A stretch of 64,000 nucleotides of DNA from Spiroplasma kunkelii CR2-3x (GCF_001274875.1 NZ_CP010899.1:558001-622000), one strand, 5' to 3'; counted from the stretch's first letter, positions 1-8,615 are shown. The notes: generated by a model not told the origin, from the sequence alone. Numbers and translations are program-made.

Positions 1-454
1 GCAATTAGCTTTTCATTTATTGTCCCATGACCAAGCAGCTCCCGAAGTTAAATTTTTGGATGGATTTATTAATTTTAAATTTATGGTTAATAAAGGAATT
101 GCTTTTGGAACAAATGCCGATAATCTTCCACTTGTTATTATTGGTGCAGTTTTTATTACTTTGTTTGCATTTAATATTTTTTTATATATTAATAATAAAA
201 CTGCTGCTGTTGGTTTAATGATGATTACAACTGGTGGGTTTGGTAATTTAATTGACCGTATGTGAAACCATGGTGGGGTTGTTGATTTTCTAGCATGAAT
301 TTTATTTCCCCCTTATAGTGTGTTTAATTTAGCTGATACTTGAGTAACCTTTGGTGTTATTGTCTTAATTTTTGCTATTATTATTGAAATTATTCAGTTT
401 TATCGTGAGCGAGCACGAAGCAAACGCGAAGAGCATTTTGAACCAAATGATTAA
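1..454 (+). CDS. lspA: Lipoprotein signal peptidase (signal peptidase II), 5' end outside window
   Basis: Membrane aspartyl protease that removes signal peptides from prolipoproteins such as spiralin, which is encoded further along. About 150 residues are visible, reading from base 2. Family motifs appear in order: NKGIAFG, GGFGNLIDR with the first catalytic Asp, and GGVVDF then FNLADTWVTFG with the second catalytic Asp. Several hydrophobic segments alternate with these. TGA at 263, 296 and 341 must be read as Trp. The basic tail RERARSKREEHF ends at TAA 452-454. The next gene starts inside the last codons (8-base overlap), so the two are co-transcribed and probably translationally coupled, as in the common lspA-rluD pair. 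Confidence 0.94.
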
Positions 455-1367
455 GATAAACTTTACTGTTTATTTATCAGCTCGAATTGATAAAATTTTA
501 ACTAATTATTTTAAAACAAATACCACTCCTTTTTCGCGAACTAAAATCCAAGCATTAATTAAACAAGAGAAAGTTCAAGTTAATGGACAAGTTGTGTCGG
601 CAAATTATGTTAGTCAAATTGGAGACCATGTTCGCATTGAATTTCCAAATCCTAAAGCAAGTGAATTAATACCAATGCCAATCCCATTAACAATTTTGTA
701 TGAAGATAGTTATTTAATGGTGATTGATAAACCAAATAATTTAGTTGTTCATCCAGCACCAGGACACCAGAATGATACTTTAGTTAATGCTTTATTAGCA
801 CGAAGAGTGCAATGATCAACTGCCAGTGGTGAGCAACGCCCGGGAATTGTCCATCGCATTGATCGCCAAACGACAGGAACTTTAATTATTGCTAAAAATG
901 ATGTTGTTCATCATCAACTACAACAACAAATTCAAACAAAGCAATTACAACGCCGCTATTTAGCGCTTGTTCATGGTCAAATTATTGAAAATCGCGCTAA
1001 AATTGATGCGCCAATTGGCCGTGCCCCTAATAATCGCAAGAAAATGACAGTTACAGTAAAAAATTCTAAAAAAGCAGTAACTAATATTATTGTAATTGAA
1101 CGCTTTAATGATTATACTTATATAGAGTGTGAATTAGAAAGCGGGCGAACTCATCAAATTCGAGTCCATCTAAAATACATTAATCATCCTATTGTTGGTG
1201 ATCCGTTATATAGCACAGCTGCTGATAAAAAAGAAAGTTTTGGACAATATCTGCATGCGTATCAATTAATATTTATTCATCCAGTTACTAAAGAAACTCT
1301 GACCATTACAGCAGCTTTACCACAAGAGTTTGAACAAAGATTAGCAATATTACACGCGAAAGGATAG
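447..1367 (+). CDS. rluD: RluD-type 23S rRNA pseudouridine synthase
   Basis: Makes pseudouridine in rRNA. The N-terminal S4 RNA-binding domain lies at about residues 14-75 (SRTKIQALIKQEKVQVNG). The catalytic block HRIDRQTTG carries the nucleophile Asp139, and GRTHQIRVHL plus IVGDPLY are the C-terminal RluA-family signatures. Length is 306 residues, normal for the family. The ATG at 447 was chosen because it overlaps the end of lspA and restores the S4 start. TGA at 813 is Trp123. RluD and the other RluA-family members are hard to tell apart by eye; the lspA context favours RluD. Confidence 0.93.
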
Positions 1368-1373
1368 AAAACA

Positions 1374-2759
1374 ATGATTTTTGATAAAGATAAATTATCT
1401 CTAGTTGATTATTTTTTAAAACAAGAAAAATACAATGTTTATAAAAGTAAACCACACAATAATAATAATGTTTATTTATATAAAGTTGATAGTAAAGAAT
1501 TTCAAATTATTAAAATTATTGATAATTTTAGTGGTGAATTTAATGATTTCATCATTAATGATGAGGTTGTGCAAACGTTAAAGACTTTTTTAAATAAAAA
1601 ATTTCAACGCGCAAAACTTACTATTTTATCAATTATTTTAATTGAAAATTGTTCGCAGATTTATAAAGATGATAGTGGCGATGTAACATTATTTGTTGAC
1701 AAAAATAATTATCTTCACCGTTTAAGTACTTATTATCCGAACATTACAATGTTGCAAGAAAATAATGAAAATGATACTTCAATGGCGAGTATGACAACTG
1801 AGGAAATTTTAGATGGGATTAAAGACCCTAATAGTAAATTAACAAAAAATTTAAAGCAACTAAATGATAAATTAAGTGTCAATAACCTTGGTGTTACATG
1901 AGTTTTAATTGCTTTATTATTAATTATTCCAATTGTTGGAATCTTTTTTGGTGCGCAAATTTTTAATACTCAAGATTTAAGTGAAAAAACAACGCAATTA
2001 GTTTATGGTGGCGTTACTCGTGATTTATTAATTTGAAATAATCAATGATGACGATTATGAACATATGTTTTATTTTCCAGTAACCCATTGTTAGTAGTTT
2101 TAAATTTATTTATGATTTTTAGTGTTGCTCGTTATGCAGAAGCTTTGTTAGGGCGTTGACAATTATCAATCATTTTAGTAGTTGGGATCCCCTTAGCCGG
2201 AGTATTTTTAGCAGCCGTATTACCAAATTGAATTTTTGGCGGATCAACTATTTTATTAGCAATTTTATGGGGAAGTTTGTTTAGTTATAACTATGGTAAA
2301 GAAGATTTAGGGGCGTTAATTGCCAACCAACGAACTTTAATTATTATGATGTGGTTGCTAATAATGCCAATCTTTTTAGGTTATTCATTTTATTTAATTA
2401 ATTGTGTTGGTTTTTTTGTTGGTAGTTCGCTTGGTTATGGTTTAGAATTTAACCGTTCACATCGTATTAATTGAACAATATTATATCCAGTTTTTATTAT
2501 TGTAATAATGATTGTGGTTAGTACAATTGCATTATTATGAATACGTTATGTTCCACCCTATAATTGTTCTGTTATTGAGGCATTATTAAGTTATTGACGT
2601 GCAGGTTTGATGGAAAAGAGTGCAATTGAGGAAATGTTAAATAATTATTATTTTTATCCAAAAGAAAATTGACCAATCTTTTTGTTACAAAGTCAGTCTA
2701 TTTTTAGTGATCCCTTTTCTAATTTTAAAGGAGGAATCTTTAATTTATGACTACAGTAA
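1374..2759 (+). CDS. Rhomboid-like integral membrane protein, probably catalytically dead
   Basis: A soluble N-terminal region of about 175 residues is followed by roughly seven hydrophobic segments (461 residues). The segment NNQWWRLWTYVLF matches the entry to the rhomboid core, and VVLNLFMIF keeps the Asn of that helix. The usual Ser block GASG reads GGST here, and the helix that normally has HLGG reads NCVG, so the catalytic His appears to be Asn. This suggests a pseudorhomboid rather than a protease. TGA codons at 1899, 2034, 2046, 2049 and others encode Trp. It starts 6 bases after rluD and its last codons overlap the next gene's start. The fold assignment is by motif only; the function is unknown. 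Confidence 0.7.
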
Positions 2760-3247
2760 CAGGAAAAAAACGTAATGATTATTTATCATGAGATGATTTC
2801 TTCTTAAGTGTTGCGCATGTTTGTGCAATGCGAAGCAAAGATCCACATACACAAGTTGGGAGTTGTGTTGTTAACCAAATTGGGCAAATTATTGCGACAG
2901 GTTATAACGGTTTACCCCGTGGTTTAAATGATGATGATTTTCCATGAGCACGAGAAGGGAAATATTTAGAAACAAAATATCCTTATGTTGCTCATGCTGA
3001 ATTAAATGCCATTTTAAGTGCACGAACAAATTTAGAAAATTGTCGAATTTATACAACCTTATTTCCTTGTTCAGAATGTACAAAAATCATTATTCAAGCT
3101 GGAATTAAAGAAGTTATTTATGATGATGACAAATACGAAGGCAACGATGATAATCAAGCAGCAAAGCGGATGTTTGACCAAGCACAAGTGCATTATCGCT
3201 ACTTACCAGTTATTAATGTTATAGTCGAATGACAAGAGAAAAAATAA
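2747..3247 (+). CDS. comEB: dCMP/cytidylate deaminase family protein (ComEB-like)
   Basis: Zinc-dependent deaminase expected to convert dCMP to dUMP for thymidylate synthesis. The 166 residues carry the zinc signature HAE at 83-85 (Glu85 the proton shuttle) and PCSEC at 107-111. DPHTQVGSCVVNQ and GYNGLPRG are typical of deoxycytidylate deaminases. The start ATG lies 12 nt after a strong AAAGGAGG (2728-2735) and overlaps the previous gene. TGA at 2789, 2945 and 3230 are Trp. Last gene of the lspA-rluD-rhomboid-comEB run; plectrovirus DNA begins about 70 bp later. dCMP deaminase and ComEB share this fold, so the exact name is tentative. Confidence 0.88.
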
Positions 3248-3371
3248 TTAGATTTACAAATAAAACTATAAATTATCAAATAAAATCAAAATCCTTTATT
3301 AACTTATTTTTATAAATTGCATACTGTAATCGAAGTGCAACAAATCAACTCAGAAAGTAGTTGATTTTTTA

Positions 3372-3485
3372 ATGGAAAGAAAACATTATTTTATTTTACG
3401 GTCCTTAGTAATTAAATATGGAAAAGATATTGTTATTAGTACTGTAAATGAGATAGTAATTAATAATGTAAAAGAAAATGAATAA
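3372..3485 (+). CDS. Small plectrovirus protein of unknown function (37 aa)
   Basis: Basic soluble peptide starting MERKHYFILRSLVIKYGKD. Near-identical copies occur at 27065-27178, and a diverged pair at 32520-32630 and 63276-63386, always just upstream of the small membrane protein and coat gene, so it is a real conserved viral gene. It is preceded by a short hairpin (AAATCAAC/GTTGATTT, 3341-3371) that sits over the ribosome-binding region. Function not recognised. Confidence 0.65.
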   Translation: MERKHYFILRSLVIKYGKDIVISTVNEIVINNVKENE

Positions 3486-3588
3486 ATTATCCGCGTAATT
3501 TATTAGTTGTAATTTATTCAATATAGTTTATTTTTAGTGTAGCGAACACGCGAAGCGTGCCGCGATATTTTTAGAAAGGAGATGTAAT

Positions 3589-3768
3589 ATGCCAACTTGA
3601 TTAACGACAATATTTAGTGTTGTTATTATATTAGGGATTTTTGCTTGAATTGGTTTATCAATTTATCAAAAAATTAAACAAATTCAAGGAAAGAAAAAAG
3701 AAAAAAAGAAATTGATAGAAAGGAGGATAAAAAATAATGTTAGGTATGTATTTAACAACAGCAGTTAA
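3589..3768 (+). CDS. Small one-helix plectrovirus membrane protein, frameshifted tail
   Basis: Starts MPTWLTTIFSVVI after AGAAAGGAGATG; one membrane helix and then a lysine-rich tail. The two sister copies (32763-32912, 63519-63668) end in KEDKK and stop one base before the coat ATG. This copy lacks one base in the A-rich tract near 3700, so it reads on into the coat gene and ends at 3768. The helix is intact; only the charged tail differs. It is expected to be a minor virion or assembly protein. Confidence 0.6.
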
Positions 3769-3985
3769 TTTTTTAGCAAATACACCTAAAACTATGACTG
3801 AGGGGATGACTGGTATTTGAACTGGTTTAACTAGTGCATTATGAAAAGTTAAAGAAGGTATAACAAATATTTTACCTGAGATAATGGTTTTCTTAGGCGA
3901 TGCGTGAATTATTTTAATTCCGTTTGCAATTTTTTTGATTATTAAAGTATTAAACTTTTTCCGTGTTATGGTTAAAGGATTTTAG
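3737..3985 (+). CDS. Plectrovirus coat protein B-like
   Basis: 82 residues: short N-terminus, amphipathic middle (GIWTGLTSALWKVKEGITN), then a long hydrophobic helix and a basic end (FRVMVKGF), which is the layout of a filamentous-phage major coat protein stored in the membrane before assembly. TGA codons are Trp. It is preceded by GAAAGGAGG. Copies at 32912 (frameshifted) and 63668 (C-terminus replaced) confirm the gene. Assignment as coat protein rests on topology and gene position. Confidence 0.65.
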
Positions 3986-4051
3986 TATTTATTATTTATC
4001 ATATATTTTAACTGTGGCACATTAGTTTTTATATGTGATTTGATGTAAAAA

Positions 4052-4150
4052 ATGAATTTATTAAATAGAAAAATGAACTTATTATATTTACTATTAAAGT
4101 TCTTAATAGTTATTTTCAGTGTGACAATTTTTATTATTTTATATATTTAA
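4052..4150 (+). CDS. Small hydrophobic plectrovirus peptide (32 aa)
   Basis: MNLLNRKMNLLYLLLKFL followed by a hydrophobic helix. The copy at 33237-33335 differs by only a few bases and keeps the same start and stop, which argues for a real gene. No ribosome-binding site of the usual strength is visible. Immediately downstream (4151-4200) lies AT-rich sequence with repeated TGTTTATTAA units, also present after the other copy. Confidence 0.45.
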   Translation: MNLLNRKMNLLYLLLKFLIVIFSVTIFIILYI

Positions 4151-4198
4151 CAATGTTTATTAATAGTGTTTATTAAACATTAAATAAATAATATATTA

Positions 4199-4549
4199 GC
4201 ATTATTTATAAAATTGTTTATTAAACAAATATTTAATATTGTTGCTTTCTGTTTGTTTAAGTTTATTTATTTTTCAATATTGAGTTGAAATGATAAAGAT
4301 TTTCTACACTTTGTATTTGTAATTATTATGTCTGTATTTGCTTTTATGGGTATTATTTTTGTAATTATTATGTATATAAAATATATTTTTGAAATTAAGT
4401 TAGAATTTGATGTTGAATTAGTAAGGAATTTATACCCTTTACAACAGAAAAAGCAAGTTTTATTAATTTATCCAATCATAATCGCTATATTGGTTTTTGA
4501 TTGAGTAATAAGTTTATTTATCCGAGTGAAAAAAATTGTAATCAAGTAG
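4199..4549 (+). CDS. Putative plectrovirus membrane protein, start uncertain
   Basis: Open frame to TAG 4547-4549 with two hydrophobic segments flanking a charged loop (KLEFDVELVRNLYPLQQKKQ). The first ATG is at 4328, but the frame is open from about 4199 and the region upstream also codes for hydrophobic residues, so a non-ATG start or lost 5' end is possible. Followed directly by a broken gene in a shifted frame. Confidence 0.4.
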
Positions 4550-4814
4550 CAATCGGCTTGATTTATGATAATTATTATTCTATTGTATAAAATATGATGA
4601 AAATTTAAAGCGAAATATTTGAAAATATTTAGCTGGAACAGAATTAATCAATTTATATAATCAATATAAACAAAATTACTTTACTAAAATGAAAGAAGCG
4701 TTATTTTTAAGTGAACCTAAAAAAGTAAAAATAAATAATAACAATAATAATTTAATAAATTGAAGTGTTGAAAAAGTACAAGAATTAATTAATGATTTAG
4801 AAAGTTTAAATTAA
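4505..4814 (+). pseudogene. Broken plectrovirus gene, C-terminal part
   Basis: Frame ending at TAA 4812 encodes about 75 residues including [18 protein letters not shown] and an Asn-rich linker ([11 protein letters not shown]) before an acidic end. Upstream, a different frame (VAIGLIYDNYYSIV, about 4540-4585) looks like the preceding part, separated by a frameshift and a stop near 4569-4590. Family not recognised; its position is between the coat region and the small membrane genes. Confidence 0.4.
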
Positions 4815-4964
4815 ATGAGTTTATATGATTATTGAGTTCAATTTGTTAGTTATATTATTGGTTCAAATGCCCCTGAGTTTTTATATGTTATATCGTTTGT
4901 GTTATTTATTGTTTTGTTTTTTGGAATGTTTTTTAAACTTATTCAAAAAATGTGGATTTTTTAA
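4815..4964 (+). CDS. Small plectrovirus membrane protein (49 aa)
   Basis: MSLYDYWVQFVSYIIGSNAP then a single membrane helix and a short basic end. It is the positional and topological counterpart of 54868-55026 in the complete provirus, which likewise starts with aromatic residues, has a PP/AP turn and one helix. Probably a minor structural or assembly protein. Confidence 0.5.
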
Positions 4965-5050
4965 ATATGCAAAATGATTGAATTAAATTAAAATAGTTTT
5001 TTATTCATATATTTTTGTTTATAGATAAAACGAATATTGAAAGTATTACA

Positions 5051-5170
5051 ATGTGAAATTTAACACAAAATGAATATTTAACTTTAATGGTTGGTATTTG
5101 AATTGTTATTTTGTTCTTAACTTGGTTTTTCTTGTGAATGGTTTTTAAGATAGTTGGGTATTTTAAATAA
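5051..5170 (+). CDS. Small plectrovirus membrane protein (39 aa)
   Basis: MWNLTQNEYLTLMVGIWIVI: short polar start, then one helix. Counterpart of 55026-55235. Its stop overlaps the ATG at 5169 of a Zot-like gene whose first ~16 codons (MKKFIFFFKNYCYISGS) remain before the sequence breaks at about 5217. Confidence 0.5.
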
Positions 5171-5226
5171 TGAAAAAGTTTATATTTTTCTTTAAAAACT
5201 ATTGTTATATTAGTGGTTCAATGTGT

Positions 5227-5281
5227 ACCCCGCAAACAACACACGGGGAGGACATAAAGTCCCTCGTCCGTGGTGTTTGCC
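5227..5281 (-). repeat. Plectrovirus intergenic stem-loop at the end of remnant B
   Basis: GCAAACAACACACGG... pairs imperfectly with ...CCGTGGTGTTTGC around the loop ATAAA, a GC-rich long hairpin in otherwise AT-rich DNA. It lies just past the C-terminal end of the attachment-type gene (minus strand), exactly where the complete provirus has its 13-bp stem at 58362-58403. Likely the viral intergenic structure (terminator, replication or packaging signal). Confidence 0.55.
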
Positions 5282-5328
5282 TATCTGTTTGTCTCTGCTT
5301 GTGTCTGTCTTTGTTTTGCTTGTATTTA

Positions 5329-5576
5329 TTATAAATATCGCATAACACCATTAAACATCGCTAATGAGATAATAGCCCAAGGAATAATTTAAAAGTTATA
5401 TCAAAGGCAAATAAATTACTAATATTTTCTCAAAGAAAATTAACATTATGGATAGTATTTCCCAAAGCGTTAATATATTTACCAACCTATTTAATACCAG
5501 GGAAATTATTAAACGCTTAAATAAGAGCATTAATAATATGTTTATCCATTCTATATCACGGAGCATCTAAATAAGG
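5329..5576 (-). pseudogene. C-terminal remnant of plectrovirus attachment-type protein
   Basis: The minus strand encodes fragments matching the end of the long secreted gene at 56929-58332: NISNLFAFDITF, then after a one-base shift SLAMFNGVMRYL. Several in-frame TAA codons and the frameshift show decay, and the N-terminal two thirds is missing. Confidence 0.65.
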
Positions 5577-6390
5577 TAATTGTAATATTTTTCTTTTTCT
5601 AAGTCTTCTAAACTATCAAAATTAACATAATCTCAATAAGTCAATGATTTATCTTTAACTCTATCATTTTTAATATCCCTAATAAATTGCAAATATTTTG
5701 TATCATAATTCATTACATCTAATAAAGATAGTGTAATTTTAAAATTACGCATTCCAATAGCACTAGCATTTTTTAATTTTACTTTTTTACCATTAGTAGA
5801 ACGCTTAACACTTTCATATTTTCAAATATCATAATTATCTTTATCTTTAAAAATACCAATATTAAATTTAAACTTAGGAAAAAATCAAATAAAATATTTT
5901 AATATACCTTTAAATTGTAATGATGGTGTTTTACAACTTAAAGGCAACATTAATGAGGTTGCTAACTCTGTATATTATAGCATTAGGAACATTTGATATG
6001 TTTGATAATAATAATTTAAAAAATCCGATACTTTATAGTGAAAGTAATTTAGTTGTTTTAGATGAAATGGCTTTATATATTTATGCTAATAAGATTAAAG
6101 ATGGTGCTATGAAAAAATATAGTGGTGTTATTACCAGTTTATTTTTATGCGACAATATGATATTAATGTTGTATTTATTGTGCAAAGAGAAAAAAATCAT
6201 TGAGTATATCATTGTTAAAAACTGGATAATTATAATATTTAGTTTCATATTTTGAATATTATATACTAAATATATAAACAAAAACTATAAAAATAATTAA
6301 ATATAATTAAGAAATTTAAAACAATCATAATTAATGTAAAAAATCAATTCATTAAATATCAATTTATAATTCATTTTCTAATATTTAGCA
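5577..6390 (-). pseudogene. Plectrovirus Zot-like ATPase gene with an inverted middle
   Basis: The C-terminal part reads on the minus strand from about 5915 to 5577 (WFFPKFKFNIGIF, then YESVKRSTNGKK, then IRDIKND), matching the complete copy at 55240. The N-terminal membrane helix reads on the minus strand at about 6390-6291. The middle, including the Walker B-like LVVLDEMALYIY and, after a frameshift, RQYDINVVFIVQRE, reads on the PLUS strand at about 5930-6215. A segment inside the gene has therefore been inverted. No Walker A is visible, and frameshifts are present. Confidence 0.7.
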
Positions 6391-6598
6391 CCTTAAAAAC
6401 ACCACCTTATATATTTTAAAAATCATATAAATAACAAAACATATAGTAAAAAATATAAATAATCATATAACTACCATACAGACATAATATTCAACTGTTT
6501 TATCAATCAAACCTAATTTATTAGCAGAAATAAAAAAAAAAAAAAACAAACCGATATAAACCTTTATAAACTTTATCTAAAAATTGATTTCAAGTCAT
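6385..6598 (-). pseudogene. Small plectrovirus membrane protein, frame broken at a 15-A tract
   Basis: Starts MTWNQFLDKVYKGLYRF, the counterpart of MDWNTFLQRIYQGL at 55026. A run of 15 A on the + strand (6532-6546) puts the following residues out of frame; with 14 the frame runs on through SANKLGLIDKTVEYY and a membrane helix to TAA at 6385-6387. Its ATG overlaps the stop of the upstream gene by one base. Confidence 0.55.
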
Positions 6599-6753
6599 TA
6601 ACAAAACCCCCTAAATATAAATCTAAATATTGAAAATATAACAACAATAATAAAAGTTAAAAACAAAGTAAAACAAATATAAGCCAAAGCCGGTGGCATA
6701 TCTACACCAAATATAATTTCTGTAATATTAAATTTACTTTTTAACTTTTTAGA
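6598..6753 (-). CDS. Small plectrovirus membrane protein, start unclear
   Basis: NITEIIFGVDMPPALAYIC then one helix and a basic end, the counterpart of 54868-55026 (IIFGVNHPP). No ATG precedes the conserved part, so the true start is unclear or lost; the inverted repeat described at 6735-6766 covers the would-be start region. Confidence 0.45.
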   Translation of the reverse strand, partial: SKKLKSKFNITEIIFGVDMPPALAYICFTLFLTFIIVVIFSIFRFIFRGFC

Positions 6754-6766
6754 GGTTTAAAATCAT
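6735..6766. repeat. Inverted repeat arm, coat-gene downstream side
   Basis: The reverse complement of this stretch matches 7009-7040 over about 30 bases around TTTAACTTTTTAGAGGTTTA. The two arms enclose the coat-type gene 6772-6978. A similar arrangement with unrelated sequence surrounds the coat gene of the complete provirus (54517-54546 and 54818-54847). Confidence 0.7.
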
Positions 6767-6771
6767 TAATA

Positions 6772-6978
6772 TTAATATACGTGAATTAATTTTCTGATTG
6801 TTTCAATTCCAAGAACCAAAAACATCAAAACAATAGGAATAATTAAAATTGCATTATCACCTAAAAATTCTAAAAATCAAGTTGTAAATTATTTCGCTCA
6901 ATCTGTAATAACACCAACTCAGGCTTCAATCGCTTTAATAATTTTGTCTGTCTCGCTATCCATTGTCATTAAATTCAT
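6772..6978 (-). pseudogene. Plectrovirus coat protein gene with one in-frame TAA
   Basis: Encodes about 68 residues matching the coat-type protein at 54602-54805: LIIPIVLMFLVLGIETIRKLI is nearly identical. A single TAA codon interrupts it (Lys-stop-Phe, about codon 31). ATG at 6978 follows AAAAAGGAATT. The rest is intact, so the stop is probably the inactivating change, though a sequencing error cannot be excluded. Confidence 0.7.
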
Positions 6979-7008
6979 ATAGTAATTCCTTTTTAATAAA
7001 AATAATAT

Positions 7009-7040
7009 TTTTAAACCTCTAAAAAGTTAAAAAGTAATAT
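7009..7040. repeat. Inverted repeat arm, coat-gene upstream side
   Basis: Partner of 6735-6766. On the minus strand the upstream arm also contains its own short hairpin (AGTAATAT/ATATTACT), so each arm has alternative partners. Lies just upstream of the coat ribosome-binding site. Confidence 0.7.
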
Positions 7041-7053
7041 AAAATATTACTAA

Positions 7054-7227
7054 TTAAATTTTATTAATAACTTTTTGTTGTCTTATTTGTTCTTTAAGGG
7101 ATTTAATAATTCCACGATTATTTTTAATTTCTCTACGATGTTTAAATGCTACAATAATATCAGCAATATAAAATTCTAAGGCCAAAAATAATGTCATAAA
7201 AACCATAATATATAAAAATGTAATCAT
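7054..7227 (-). CDS. Small plectrovirus membrane protein (57 aa)
   Basis: MITFLYIMVFMTLFLALEF: N-terminal membrane helix and then a basic, probably helical tail (KHRREIKNNRGIIKSLKEQ). The start is set by AAAGGAGG directly upstream, which lies inside the end of the preceding gene. Its position just upstream of the coat gene is that of 54278-54469 in the complete provirus, but that protein has a CPHC zinc motif absent here. Confidence 0.55.
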   Translation of the reverse strand: MITFLYIMVFMTLFLALEFYIADIIVAFKHRREIKNNRGIIKSLKEQIRQQKVINKI

Positions 7228-7228
7228 A

Positions 7229-7417
7229 TTATTTAACCTCCTTTTGCTTTCTTTTTTCCAATTCAACTTTTAATTTTCTAATTTTTTTGCTTTGTCTTAA
7301 AATTATTGTTGTTTCTTTTTCTTTAATAATTTTTATAATTCCAGCAATAAAAAAAGCACAAATTGGTACACTAATAAATATTAAAATACCCGCTGATACA
7401 TATTCTAAATTAATCAC
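7229..7417 (-). CDS. Small plectrovirus membrane protein (62 aa), GTG start
   Basis: One N-terminal helix (SAGILIFISVPICAFFIAGI) and a lysine/glutamate-rich coiled-coil-like tail. The only in-frame start is GTG at 7415-7417. The stop lies 1 base before the next gene's ATG. Helix-plus-charged-tail architecture recurs in the small protein upstream of the coat gene in every copy, but direct similarity is weak. Confidence 0.5.
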   Translation of the reverse strand: MINLEYVSAGILIFISVPICAFFIAGIIKIIKEKETTIILRQSKKIRKLKVELEKRKQKEVK

Positions 7418-7434
7418 TTTAACTTTCTATTTTT

Positions 7435-7739
7435 AAAAATTTATCTTTTAATTTTTCATTTAAAATTAAAAACTCTTTTTCTGTCATAAATAATTTGTTT
7501 ATTAATTAATTGTTTTAATTCTTTTTTAAAATAAACAAAGGTATTTTAGTATATAAACATTGATGTATAACATTAACTAAATACTCTAATCTCTGTTTAT
7601 ATAACTTAGTTTGCTTTTTCATTAAAAAAATCCAAGATAAACAAAAAAACAATATAAACCAAATAACTAACAATAAACAAGAAACTATAAAAATAATTCA
7701 GCCTCAATTAATATTTAATTTATTTTTATTCTTTGCCAT
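7435..7739 (-). pseudogene. Fused and frameshifted pair of small plectrovirus genes
   Basis: The first part matches 53935-54051 (KNKNKLNINWGWIIFI, one helix). An extra T in a TTTTTTT run fuses it in frame to the start of the next gene (KKQTKLYKQRLEYLVN, matching 54051-54278), which then stops at 7515-7517. The remainder of that second gene can be read below 7515 in other frames (TEKEFLILNEKLKDKF). At least two frameshifts relative to the intact copies. Confidence 0.6.
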
Positions 7740-7863
7740 TATCTAACCTAGAATAATATTTATTAATTAAAACAATATTTTTATTAACACAATTTCAACA
7801 ATAACGAGATCCATTTTCTCAAACAATATCATTAATACAAACTATACATAACTGTTGTTTCAT
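7726..7863 (-). CDS. Small plectrovirus zinc-ribbon protein (45 aa)
   Basis: Two CxxC pairs, CIVC and CWNC, spaced for one zinc ribbon. Intact, and about 80 percent identical by eye to copies at 53693-53830 and 62396-62533. Conservation across three copies with the cysteines kept indicates a functional viral gene, probably a nucleic-acid-binding or regulatory factor. Starts 2 bases after the ssDNA-binding-type gene. Confidence 0.7.
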
Positions 7864-7864
7864 A

Positions 7865-8224
7865 TTAATTATTGCTTTCTGATATTGCTGAATTACTAGA
7901 ATATTTATTAATCAAATCTTGCTCGTTATAATTTTCTTCATAAGGAACAACAGTATCAATTTTTCCATCTCATCTAATAGAAACATAAAATAAATTTCCA
8001 TCAATTAAAAACGGTTTTAATTTTAAACAAATTTCATCATCTGCTTTAAATCATTTAGATTTTGATAAATCTTTTGTACCTTTAACAGTACCATTTTGTA
8101 ATTTAATAATTGGTATAAATGTATAACCATTTCATAATTCTGTTGTACCAGTTTTATCATTTTTAATAGGACTATTTTCTTTAATCTATATTAATTGCGT
8201 TAGATATCCGTGTTTATTTTTCAT
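7865..8224 (-). pseudogene. Putative plectrovirus ssDNA-binding protein, early stop
   Basis: Same position and same C-terminal tail (LINKYSSNSAISESNN) as the intact gene at 53314-53691. An in-frame TAG follows codon 12; the rest (about 105 residues) is open. AAAGGAGATGTCTGTATG gives the start. A conserved polar tail after a compact domain is typical of phage ssDNA-binding proteins, hence the tentative name. Confidence 0.55.
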
Positions 8225-8359
8225 ACAGACATCTCCTTTCTTTTAAAAAACTATATAGTTTCTTAAAATATTTCAGGCTTGAAACTTAAATATAAAAAAT
8301 GATTAATTAAAATTAATAATACAAAATTAGTTTTTTTTATTTGAATAAATTTATAAATA

Positions 8360-8432
8360 AACATAAAAAAAAAATTTAATTATATATAAGTTCCGTATCA
8401 GGAAACCTTTTAAGATTTGAAACTCAAACATA
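8360..8432 (-). promoter_or_regulatory. Switch-like plectrovirus leader RNA (diverged copy)
   Basis: On the minus strand this reads ...TTTCAAATCTTAAAAGGTTTCCTGATACGGAACTTATATATA. It lines up with the five leaders in the 51-62 kb island: an AAAYC...GGTTT hairpin overlapping a second GTTCC/GGAAC hairpin with a variable loop. It lies between a TTGACA/TATTAT promoter and the ssDNA-binding-type gene. Confidence 0.6.
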
Positions 8433-8454
8433 ATCAAATTTTTAAGTTAATTTA

Positions 8455-8482
8455 ATAATACAATAAAATATTAAATTGTCAA
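8455..8482 (-). promoter_or_regulatory. Plectrovirus promoter for the ssDNA-binding operon
   Basis: Minus strand TTGACA (8482-8477), 16-bp spacer, TATTAT (8460-8455). Same architecture and position as the TTGACA promoters at 51751, 53031, 58488 and about 61815. Confidence 0.6.
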
Positions 8483-8615
8483 ATTTTCAACACAAAAAAT
8501 AAATATATTGAAAAATATACATTTCCAGCTTGTTTTTTTGTTTTAATTAATTTGTGGTAATTGTTGGGTAAGGCAATTACCATTTTTTTAATGATTTTTT
8601 ACTCATTTTTTTATT

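Larger units (their letters stand above)
3316..5217 (+). mobile_element. Plectrovirus (SpV1-type) provirus remnant A, + strand
   Basis: A run of very short membrane-protein genes in the order seen again at 32433-33335 and 63188-63964, continuing through a coat-like gene to the first codons of a Zot-like gene at 5169. Its last three small genes align by order and topology with 54868, 55026 and 55240 of the complete provirus further on. It stops at about 5217 and abuts, head to head, the terminal hairpin of a second remnant in the opposite orientation. No rep or ssDNA-binding gene is present, so it cannot be autonomous. Confidence 0.8.

Noticed and set aside
2889-3083. Minus-strand open frame of 64 codons
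   Set aside because: Lies wholly inside the dCMP deaminase gene and has no ribosome-binding site; antisense shadow.
6081-6281. Minus-strand open frame of 66 codons
   Set aside because: It is the complement of the inverted Zot-like middle; its residues do not match any phage protein, whereas the plus strand does.
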